The position numbers were made by a program, and so were the translations under genes. A stretch of 64,000 nucleotides of DNA. Origin: Drosophila pseudoobscura. Lineage: Eukaryota > Arthropoda > Insecta > Diptera > Drosophilidae. A model generated the notes under the pieces. The model searched no databases. It was given only the letters and a program-made list of their open reading frames with translations, and was not told the origin of the DNA. How positions within the stretch are numbered: the first letter of the stretch is position 1; every line of letters begins with the position of its first letter. Positions 11,515 through 47,266 of this stretch are shown here, one piece after another. Location: NCBI RefSeq assembly GCF_009870125.1, contig NC_046683.1, forward strand, positions 39,385,869 through 39,449,868, read 5' to 3'.

Positions 11515-11573
11515 TATCGATAGATGACCAAGAACTATCGTCCATTTGAGATCTCCACTGAACGAGTGTGACC
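11515..11573. promoter_or_regulatory. DRE plus Motif 1 cluster, probable housekeeping promoter near Sec22
   Basis: A perfect DRE palindrome TATCGATA is at 11515-11522 and an exact Motif 1 core (AGTGTGACC on plus, GGTCACACT on minus) is at 11565-11573. Such pairs mark TATA-less housekeeping promoters in Drosophila. The nearest housekeeping gene is Sec22, whose ATG is 490 bp downstream. Motif 1 points the other way, so a divergent start is also possible. Confidence 0.4.
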
Positions 11574-12064
11574 AAATATTCCAGCTATCGTTGACACTGC
11601 TGACGTGTTTCCCTCTACAGGAAAAAACACGAATCGGATTTAGCGACCGCCCCTCGTCGCCCAACGTTGCAACATAGTTTTCACACAAACTAAAACGCAA
11701 GCAATGCCGACCCCCCATAGGAGACCAGTCACCTATTAGGCCACGACTCACGCATTCGTTCAGCGGACAACGAGACACTGGAGCGGTCACAGAAACAGGA
11801 ACAGGCACAGGTATGGGTATATATATATATATGAATATGGGAGCCAGAGAGAAACCGTTCGACATATGTAGCATATAAATTTCACAATATTACAGGCTGA
11901 ATGAATTGTAGCTGGAGCTACAAACACTGTGACCACTACAACAACGGTGCGGAGCGGGACAAGGCATCGGAAAGTGAAGCCGTGTTCACAGAGCGAGAGC
12001 GCTAAGCTGAAACAACACACCGAGCGACCCAAGTCCACGTAGCGAATGAGAAGGAGCCCTCAAC

Positions 12065-12972
12065 ATGGCGATGCTTACAATGATAGCCAGAGGCATCGAT
12101 GGCCTGCCACTGGTAGGCACCATGCAGGAAGACGAGCAGGTCAGTGTCAAAGGTTCCACTTCTCACCATCACACCTCAACCGCTAAATATCGCTCTTAAC
12201 TGAAAAACTTTCACTTTTAGAGCGGACGCACCATCTTGGATTATCAGAACCAGGCGAAGATGCTCTTCCGGAAGCTGGGCACACACTCGCCGGCCAGGAG
12301 TAGCATCGAGACGGGACCATACCTATTCCAGTGAGTACCGCCAGCCATCAGTGATCGCCTGTTGTGTATTATATACGATGATGCAATGAAGCTAACGCTG
12401 CCGGCAATCGCACTATTTCCATTTCCCTCTTCTCCCCCATTTCCCTCCAAGCAGCGTTCTAATCGAGAATGACGTTTGCTACTTGGTCATGGTCGATAAA
12501 ATGTATTCCAAGCGACTGGCGTTCAACTACCTGGAGGACCTTGCCCAGGAGTTCCACACACACTATGGGCGGAGGGTGAACTCGGTGACCCGGCCCTATG
12601 CCTTCATCGAGTTCGATGTGTACATACAGAAGGCGAAAAGGCAACTGACGGACCGCAGGCGAAACATCAACAATATCAACACACAGCTCCAGGACGTGCA
12701 GCGCATCATGGTGCAGAACATCGACGACGTGCTACAACGTGGCACGGTCTTGGCGGGTAACTAACAATATACCACCTCTGAGCCTATATCTTATCTCCGT
12801 TTTTTTCTTTTTTGCGCTTGCAGACCTCGACACGAAGACCCAGAACCTGTCGCTGATGTCGCAAAAGTACAAGAAGGATGCCAAATTACTCAACCGCAAG
12901 TCGATGGTCATGAAGGTGGCGGCTGTCGGCATCGTTTTCATCATCTTTTTCCTCTACTTCTGGGTTTTGTAA
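12065..12972 (+). CDS. Sec22: Sec22 R-SNARE (ER-Golgi vesicle trafficking)
   Basis: Four exons, 12065-12139, 12221-12330, 12455-12756 and 12824-12972, are joined at GT-AG sites in consistent phase and give 211 aa, close to the ~215 aa of Sec22b. Residues 1-120 form the longin domain (MLTMIARGIDGLPLVGTM, then YLVMVDKMYSKRLAFNYLEDL). Residues about 130-185 are the SNARE helix, with the zero-layer arginine in DDVLQRGTVLADL. A C-terminal anchor of about 20 hydrophobic residues (VAAVGIVFIIFFLYFWVL) ends the chain. Sec22 pairs with syntaxin-5-type Q-SNAREs for fusion between ER and Golgi, in both directions. All key residues are present and nothing looks broken. An AATAAA at 13696-13701 could be its polyadenylation signal. 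Confidence 0.97.
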
Positions 12973-15222
12973 TATTCGTTGGTCCCCCACTCTCTGTTTG
13001 TGTTAACGTTTAGAATCAGTTGTCAGTGGAAGTTTCCCCGGCAGCAGCGAAAGGTGACGCTCGTCCATCGGCGGTGGAGCATGCTCAGTGTCGGAAGTCG
13101 GACGTCAAAGACGGACGGCCAAAAGATATTTAGGCTAACACACATATATACCAAATCATATATCACATACATATATATATATATATACATGTATATATGA
13201 GGGGCAATATTTACCAATGCAAAGGAATCCAGCAACTTTGACATGATTTAAGTTTTATATCTTTTTCCTCGGTCCGTAATACCGGAAAACCATTTAACCC
13301 AGCACACACCCGCACAGTCACAGTTGCGGTCATCGTCATGGTCATGGTCCCTCGTTCGCACTATATTTTTCTTAAATATTTTATTACGATTTCAATTAAA
13401 TTTAGTTTGCTCGACCTTTGCACTTGTGCTACCTTTGCTTTGCTACCGTATGGCTGGCGGGTGGTGGCCGGCGGCCGGCGGGGATACCTGTCTGTAAATT
13501 ATAATACTTAATGTGTCTCTCTGTGTGTGTGTGTGAATTTGTAGATTGTACGTACATAAATGTGGAATAGCTATGAAGATAGTGCCTAGGAAACCCAATC
13601 GACTGCGATTAGGAGCTAAGCAATAAGAAAAAAGACAGCACAGAACGGGAAATAATACAAGTTTTAGGCAATTTATATAGTTACTAAATTAAGGAAAATA
13701 AATCAATTTACATTGTTTAAATAAGCATACCGCCATTTGATTCCCCCATTATCCCCTATCCCTTTGCCCCCGTAGTAGAAATACTAATGCAGATCTTTGG
13801 TTTAGTTTTAATTATTAATTTCCCTTTATATATATATATAATTCGTTTCGTTCGAGTGATGTGTGTGATACATTTGCCTATATAGTTATACATACATATA
13901 TACTATATCCTTGTTCGATTCTTTGATTCTTCTTCCCAATGTGATGGTGTTTCTTCGGTTCGGGTCTTGAGGTTGGGCTTCTTTTACATCGTATAAATGT
14001 GTAATATCAAATCTTTACAATTAGGAAAAAATGCGCTTTTGCCATTTGCATACAATTCTTTTGTTATATATTCTGTATAATTAGTTTTTGCTTGTGTATA
14101 ATTTTGTTAAATATCGATTCTGAGTATATGTATACTCTCCCTATATATATATATATTGTATATTTTTTATATATGCGTGTGTGAGTGAGTTTAACGAAAG
14201 CCGACAGATAACCAAAGATCAGCGATGCTATTCTATTCTCTAGTAGGTCTCTCTATGAGTGCCCAATCTCATCTATCGCTTCTATGTAATTTACGCTCTG
14301 TATATCAATGGAAAGCCCTAAGCCTTTGCTTTAGAGAAGCTCTGGGACACCGAATAAGGGCTAAAACGTTTTAAAAACAAATGCAGCATGATGGTGCTAG
14401 GGGTGGGAGGGATCTAAAAAAGTGCTGAATGCTGCCTGAATGCGCCATCTCGCTCGAAGCGAAAACCATAGTACTAATACGAGTGTAGTTGATGGAGATG
14501 TTCTTCTACTTCTGTTTCTGGCTCGAAAAACTCTTTACAAAATATTTCTCTTTTTGTTTTGGTTTGGTTTGGTCTCTAACACTAGTGTTTGCTATATGTT
14601 GTTTTTTTTTTGTTGTTGTTTTTGTTTTTGTTTGGCTTGCTCCTGTCTTCTATTCTTCTCATCTATAAATTCAAAAGGCAGTTATCGCGCATGGAGGGAC
14701 AATTGAGACTCGTATTACAAAGCATTACATCAAAGAGCAAGAACACTCGAATATACCACATACTAGTATCTCTATCTTTACATATATGTACGTATATATG
14801 TATCTCTATCTTTATCTGTATCTGTATCTGTATCTGAGGGAACTACAACCACGAAACAAACAAAGAAAAACTAACGAAAAGAGATTCAAAATATGTTCTG
14901 TTTCAGATACCTCTTAAATATTTTTTTGGGGTACGCTCTTAGGACTATACAAAAAAAGAGACTATAATTAATCGAATTATACGATTAGGTTAGAGTACGT
15001 GTACCGTTGCTAGTTGTTTAGGAAAGAACAGTGTTGAGTAGTGCCTGTGGATCAAGGGATCCCCCGCTCTTCTTATTCTACGTAAATATATGTGTGTATC
15101 CCTTTATGTGGGCGTGTATCTGTAGCATATGTATATTAGTCGTATATGTGTCCGGTTGTGGATGCGTATGCGGCGCCTATGTACAATACGGTATAGAATG
15201 AAGTGAAGGGAGGATCCTTCTT
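12973..15222. other. convergent 3' UTR region between Sec22 and the MAX-1-like gene
   Basis: The sequence is AT-rich with short (AT)n, (TATG)n and poly-T tracts (for example 13170-13195 and 14805-14835). It holds the 3' UTRs of Sec22 (AATAAA at 13696-13701) and of the minus-strand MAX-1-like gene. Open frames in it are short and of low complexity; I support no gene. Confidence 0.5.
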
Positions 15223-42305
<27,083 letters not shown>

Positions 42306-43765
42306 CTGCAAAAATGAGGAGAAAGTTGGTTAAATCTCATTGTAGCGGGTGGCGGGGAAGGGTCTGGATGGGTATGGGTATATGGGTGCTTAAAAATCGG
42401 AAATCATGTGAAAATAACCCGCCACATGCGGATCCTTATGCTGCAGCAGAGATTAGAAAATGTTCAACGGGGAAAATGGGTATTTTTACAGGCAATTATG
42501 AGATATATACATGGTTTAACATTTATCTTATCTTTTACATAGATAAATTTACGAGACTCTAGATGGCATTTAGATAGTTTCCAGACCATAAAACCCCCGA
42601 CAATGCAAGGAAACCCCCTTTTAAAGTGGATTCTTCGTGGATTCTACGCTGTTAACACATGTACTACATGCAATCCACGTCTTAACTACTAACTACTTGC
42701 GCAACTAACCATCATCCACAGAGCTTAGCCAATACATTAACCAAGTCCACACGGTATCTAATGAGTTTCTATTTCAAAAATGAATCGCACAAAGCACATA
42801 CATATGTATGTATGTAAATAAAAAAGTTTATGCGCGATAAATAACATAAAATATATGCAATGGAATGGAAAATTTTTCTCATATAACTTTATGTGTTTAA
42901 TACATTATTTCTAATAACACCTCCAATTTTACTGTACGAAACCAACATAAAATGACGAATTGCTGCTTTTATCGCAAAACAAATTGGTAATGAAACAGTA
43001 TTGATAGCAAAAAGGTGCGAAGGCCGGGGCACGCACATTTCGTAATAGGATAAGTTTTCGAAAACCCGAGCATGGATATACTTATGCTCTGTCTACATGC
43101 AATCCACAAATTCAGTCAAGACACAAACCAGTGAAAATTTGATGCACAACTCTTAGCTGATACACACACCAACTACAGCACGAATTTCCCCGTATCTGTG
43201 AAAATTTCCCGTGTTGAATACGCTTTAAGAGCCGACAGATGGCGCCGGTTGTCCCTTTTCGGGATTTTGGCTGTTCAAAAGTGGAAAGGACCCCCCATTC
43301 ATCCCCTCCAGACAATCCCGGGGAGAGCTGTTGACCTCCCCAATCCCATGCTGGACATCCATCAATCAGTGGACGACTCAATCATGGGGAAATGGCACAC
43401 AATTTGCGGCTAATAAGGATAATGCGAGGATCCTCGAGACAACGAATTAATGGAAATTCATGGGAGGAAACACCTGCCCGAAAGCACTTGCCCATCATCA
43501 TAAGCACCCCATGCTCTTCCCTCCCACCTCGAAGGATACGCTAATCCTGCGCTTTTAAGCGCTCAATGGCTCTCGGGCCGTAAACAGGAGGCCCGAGAAA
43601 GGAGGCACGCGCCCTATAAGGATCACCATTACCGCTTGAGGGGGATGTAACGTTTCCATGCCAATTAATCAGCCAAGTGGCCCCAAAGCAAAAAGCCAGA
43701 TGGATAAATGGATAGACTCTGCCACTTGATTCCGCTGCAAAGCACACAAAAGGGGACTCCCTCAC

Positions 43766-43845
43766 TCCCACTACCACCACCACCTCCACCACCACCTCCA
43801 CCACCTCCACCACCTCCACCACCTCCACCACCACTACCACTCCCA
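43766..43845. repeat. CCACCT/CCACCA repeat
   Basis: About 80 bp of CCA and CCT triplets arranged in 6-9 bp units. It produces long glycine or valine open frames by composition alone. Confidence 0.85.
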
Positions 43846-44607
43846 ATCCCCACGTCAACCGTCGGCCGCTCAAAGATTCGATTTTGAATGCCTTAAGTGC
43901 ATTAATTTCCGCTTTTTATGCCATTCAAGTGGCCACTCAACGGGGACAGGAGGGGGAGGAGCCGGGGTACTCAATTGATTGATGGCTATCAAATTGTTGT
44001 GCAAAATATGAAGCAGCCCCAGCCCGCCCTCACTCCCCGCACTGCAGAAAGAGGAGAGCGGAAACGGAAGTGTCAGAAGGGATGGTTGCCTTAACCTTTA
44101 AGTGCCTTTTCCCATTAGAATTGGACGCTACAGGAAGAAGGTAACAGAGGAACACAGAGAATAACTAATCCATTTCTCCCTGGTCCCCTCATACTCACAT
44201 TTTATTTCTTATTTCCTTATCTTCTTATTTCCTTGCGTACTTATCCTCTGTCTCTTGGCTCTGAAAAACTTCCACAGAAGACGATTCCATTACATACTCT
44301 TATATTATCCCACAATATCCCATAGAATTGCACTGCTCTACCATCGATGCGTCTGTTAAAGAAATACGACTAGACCAAGCAAAAGTTACACTTATCCAGA
44401 GCTTCCGAGAGCCCGAAGGGGCGGACACGACGGCGACAGTCTTCGCTGTTTTCTTACAGAGATCGTCTGGAATATGTCCACTTGCTGTACGAATCTGGTC
44501 TGCAATCGTCGGAGGAGAAGCTGCCTCAGTGCCTGGCTCGGAAACAGCTGCTTTGCATAGGAATGTCACTGAGTCAGCTCAGTCAGACAGCCGTTGACCA
44601 GTGCCTC

Positions 44608-44614
44608 TATAAAA
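44608..44614 (+). promoter_or_regulatory. TATA box of the small 44.7 kb gene
   Basis: TATAAAA lies 63 bp upstream of the ATG at 44671. A start site near 44638, in GTCAGAGCAGCA, would give a leader of about 33 nt. Confidence 0.6.
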
Positions 44615-44670
44615 CATAGGCGGCACTCGTCAGAGCAGCATCGTGTGCTGCCGACATCAGAGAAACCAGA

Positions 44671-45075
44671 ATGTGCTCCAATCTGGGCGACTTGTTCGCC
44701 TGCATCAAGCCGCAGACAGAGACAGAGACAGAGCCGGAGACAGTGCCTGAGACGCCGGACAGCATGGGGAACAGCCATCGGCGGAGCATGCAGGTGGACG
44801 ACATGGAGGCATACGATCTCGACGAGCAGTTGCACCAGGAAATGCTGCGGGAGAAGGAGGAGCTCCGCCTCAGCCTCGGGAGCCTGGGAAGCCTCTCCAA
44901 GCGACTGGTGCGCGCTCCGAGGCCCAATCTGCCGCCTTCGAAGCACCTGCCCGTCCCCACCTGCATCCGTCCGCCCGCTCGCGGGAAGCGCGCCTCCTTC
45001 GAGACCCTGGAGCGCTATGACCAGGTCTTTAGCGCTCCCTCCGGATCCGACCGCTGCATTCCCGATCAGTTCTAG
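44671..45075 (+). CDS. uncharacterised small intronless gene, 134 aa
   Basis: A single frame from ATG 44671 to TAG 45075 follows a good TATA box. I do not recognise the product. It begins MCSNLGDLFACIK, then has a Glu/Thr-Pro rich stretch (QTETETEPETVPETPD), an acidic helix-prone part (YDLDEQLHQEMLREKEELRL) and a basic, proline-rich C-terminal half with KRASFETLERYDQVF. It has no signal peptide or membrane segment. The GC-rich third positions and the promoter support real coding. ATTAAA at 45100-45105 may be its polyadenylation signal. It is antisense to, and probably nested in, an intron of the MAX-1-like gene, and the transposon begins 139 bp after its stop. Confidence 0.75.
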   Translation: MCSNLGDLFACIKPQTETETEPETVPETPDSMGNSHRRSMQVDDMEAYDLDEQLHQEMLREKEELRLSLGSLGSLSKRLVRAPRPNLPPSKHLPVPTCIRPPARGKRASFETLERYDQVFSAPSGSDRCIPDQF

Positions 45076-45208
45076 GGGGATTGGGAGTTTGGGGCTCGGA
45101 TTAAAGGCCGGCCAGTCGGCAGCCTATAGCATTTTGTTGGTTTTTCTTTGGGCACAACTTTTGGGAATGGATTGAGGAGTAGAAAAAGTCCTTAGGCTGA
45201 GGGAAAAG

Positions 45209-45214
45209 TTGGGC
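45209..45214. repeat. 6-bp target site duplication, left copy (TTGGGC)
   Basis: TTGGGC immediately precedes the left transposon end and is repeated exactly after the right end at 61854-61859. Polinton integrases produce 6-bp target duplications. Confidence 0.95.
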
Positions 45215-45587
45215 AGTAGTTATTATATAGGCACTTTGCTATGGGACAGTGGTAGGTACACAAAGGAGGAATATAAATTATAGAGAAAGTAGAAAGGTTC
45301 AAGGGCATCGAAACCGTTTTTCAGGAAACACTTAAAAAATACCTCTAAACTATCACATTAGATTCATTGCAAAGGGATGACCTACCTGTTTGAGGGTTGT
45401 TTGAATCGCAACACGGGACCAATCGTAAAAACAGGTTCATTGACAGTAAGTGGGAGGAGAGAGAATATAAATGAGCGAAGGATCGATTTGAGAGGATTTT
45501 ACATGGTTGAGAAACAGGATTAAGATCGAAGTTAGTTCACATTATCGCCGATAGGTGGCGCCACCAAGTAGTAAGGATACGGGACAG
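45215..45587 (+). repeat. 373-bp terminal unit, copy 1 (left end)
   Basis: This outermost part of the left terminal repeat ends at GATACGGGACAG. The same 373 bp recur inverted at 46030-46402 and in both orientations at the right end. Confidence 0.92.
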
Positions 45588-45690
45588 CGACTTTTTACAC
45601 TGAATTACCAAATTCGCAACATGTTGCAGCAACATTTGCTTAAGCATGTGCAGCTTGGCAACATGTTGAATGTAAGTGTGCATCATATTG

Positions 45691-45832
45691 CTATGTTATT
45701 ACGTGATCATGTTAAATAAATACTTATAAGATATTTTATTAACATTGAATTGGGAACCAATTTCTGCTATGTTATTAACTGGTCAAGTTAAATAAATACT
45801 TATAGGATATTTTATAAACATTGAATTGGGAA
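45691..45832 (+). repeat. 76-bp tandem duplication in the left loop
   Basis: Two units beginning CTATGTTATTA at 45691 and 45767 share GTTAAATAAATACTTATA and ATTGAATTGGGAA with a few differences. Palindromic CAACATGTTG motifs lie just before, near 45617 and 45658. The mirrored array is at 61236-61377. Confidence 0.8.
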
Positions 45833-46029
45833 AACAAATGTGTGAAGTTTCTGAAATTTACATCCTATAGAAAACATAGGTTGGAAACCTGGGTATCTAG
45901 ATGTCCGTATAGAGGGTTGAATGGTAAGAGAACACAAATTAATGGAGATATATATAGGAGCACGCAAAGAATAAAATTATAATAGGAAGACATCAAAATT
46001 AATTAATGCTACTTAGAGTAAATATACGT

Positions 46030-46402
46030 CTGTCCCGTATCCTTACTACTTGGTGGCGCCACCTATCGGCGATAATGTGAACTAACTTCGATCTTAATCC
46101 TGTTTCTCAACCATGTAAAATCCTCTCAAATCGATCCTTCGCTCATTTATATTCTCTCTCCTCCCACTTACTGTCAATGAACCTGTTTTTACGATTGGTC
46201 CCGTGTTGCGATTCAAACAACCCTCAAACAGGTAGGTCATCCCTTTGCAATGAATCTAATGTGATAGTTTAGAGGTATTTTTTAAGTGTTTCCTGAAAAA
46301 CGGTTTCGATGCCCTTGAACCTTTCTACTTTCTCTATAATTTATATTCCTCCTTTGTGTACCTACCACTGTCCCATAGCAAAGTGCCTATATAATAACTA
46401 CT
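46030..46402 (-). repeat. 373-bp terminal unit, copy 2 (internal, inverted)
   Basis: It starts CTGTCCCGTATCC and ends AACTACT, the exact reverse complement of the left end. With copy 1 it forms a 373-bp stem around a 442-bp loop. Its inner end places TATATAA just upstream of the acidic reading frame at 46447. Confidence 0.92.
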
Positions 46403-46446
46403 CACAGCTAACAGCTAGGACATAAACTAGTAATCTTTCAACAACG

Positions 46447-46800
46447 ATGGATGACCTTGAAATCATTTTTATCGATTCCCAACCGGAATCAACCATAAAT
46501 CTGGACTCTCAGCCGAGCTCCGTAGACCTGTCCTTGATTTTTGGGATTAAGACTCAAACCTATCTCGAGAGCAACTTGACCTGGTTAAGTGACATTAAAT
46601 GGGATGATGACGACGATGACCCAAGGAATGCAACGTCTAATAATGATAATCCAGCATACATTTTCCCGGATGATGACAACATTTTCGATTTAGTAGATAA
46701 TCAGGATGATGATAAAAGATCTCAACTCCAGGAACTACTTCGGGACGAAGATGATGATGACTTAATTGCTGCGGTAAAATTAGCTGAGGCGAAATTTTAA
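46447..46800 (+). CDS. acidic 117-aa protein encoded in the left terminal repeat
   Basis: An ATG-to-TAA frame lies entirely inside the terminal repeat, so an identical copy exists at the other end. The protein is strongly acidic: it has runs such as DDDDDD near residue 55 and DEDDDD near 102, begins MDDLEIIFIDS, and ends in a short helix (LIAAVKLAEAKF). There is no basic region, zinc site or membrane segment. I do not recognise it. TATATAA at 46388-46394, supplied by the inner end of the internal 373-bp unit, may be its TATA box. Acidic proteins of this kind can act as transcription activators, histone mimics or DNA mimics; which, if any, applies here is open. Retention of a full frame in both repeats is automatic if the repeats are homogenised. 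Confidence 0.65.
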   Translation: MDDLEIIFIDSQPESTINLDSQPSSVDLSLIFGIKTQTYLESNLTWLSDIKWDDDDDDPRNATSNNDNPAYIFPDDDNIFDLVDNQDDDKRSQLQELLRDEDDDDLIAAVKLAEAKF

Positions 46801-47266
46801 TAATACGAATACATATTTATATAATAAGAATATTTTATGTATTTTTCTAAAAATAATATATACATATGTACATATATAATAAATATAACACATTTAACCA
46901 CTATTTATTTTAAATGTTTCTGTTTTACTTTTGATTGGTTGAATTTCACTTCCTCTTATTACAAGAGAATCATAGGATTCGTTTGAAACAGGTTTCTTCC
47001 ACGTGAGGATTACACAAAAAGAATAAGTGGATTTCAGGTAGAATAGAGGTTGTAACCTTTCCCTCATATTATTAGATTGACCCAGTAGGGATCGTTTGAA
47101 ACAGGTTTGTGAACAGGTACTGTTGTTTTGGATATAAAAGATTAAGAAGGTGTTTGGGAGGGGCCTAAAAAGATACCATTTAAAAAGGAAACCCTTAGTC
47201 CTGTTTCAATAGTGAAAGTGGTTAGTTCGATACAAAAAAAAAAAAAATAAATAAATAAAACTTAAA
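46801..47266 (+). promoter_or_regulatory. inner terminal-repeat edge and polymerase leader
   Basis: No gene is seen here. The terminal repeat ends at 47045. The 16-bp motif CGTTTGAAACAGGTTT occurs at 46980-46995 inside the repeat and again at 47093-47108 outside it. TATA-like sequences (TATAAAAG at about 47133, TTTAAAAAGG at about 47179) and TTAGT at 47195 and 47222 could place the polymerase start site; I cannot choose between them. Confidence 0.4.

Larger units (their letters stand above)
10864..12064. other. intergenic and 5' leader region before Sec22
   Basis: This holds the TATA promoter of the minus-strand proline-rich gene at its left edge and the DRE/Motif 1 cluster at 11515-11573. 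A perfect short inverted repeat (AAACTCGTT TC AACGAGTTT) lies at 11413-11432. A TA microsatellite is at 11819-11832. The last ~150 bp are probably Sec22 5' UTR. No coding frame is supported. Confidence 0.4.
42306..44670. other. intron/upstream DNA of the MAX-1-like gene and promoter of the 44.7 kb gene
   Basis: No coding exon of the MAX-1-like gene was found upstream of 42305 before the transposon. Candidate minus-strand donors, such as GTGAGT at 44192-44197, are preceded by non-coding sequence with stops. The CCACC repeat lies at 43.8 kb. The last 70 bp contain the TATA box and leader of the small plus-strand gene. Confidence 0.45.
45215..47045 (+). repeat. left terminal inverted repeat, 1,831 bp
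   Basis: It matches the reverse complement of 60023-61853 over its full length; identity stops at 47045/60023, where GAATAGAGG meets GAATACTGA. The repeat contains a 373-bp foldback pair, a 442-bp loop with a 76-bp tandem duplication and a 117-aa reading frame. Polinton terminal repeats are usually a few hundred bp to about 1 kb, so this is long. Confidence 0.95.

Noticed and set aside
43541..43873. Valine/glutamate or glycine-rich minus-strand frames
   Set aside because: These are translations of the CCACCT/CCACCA repeat.
44188..44260. Minus-strand GTGAGT donor as an upstream exon of the MAX-1-like gene
   Set aside because: The sequence before it is AT-rich with in-frame stops and no coiled-coil character.
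45215..46402. Independent MITE (A-loop-A') nested in the Polinton end
   Set aside because: No target duplication borders its inner edge; the only 6-bp duplication flanks the whole element. Kept as a foldback terminal structure instead.
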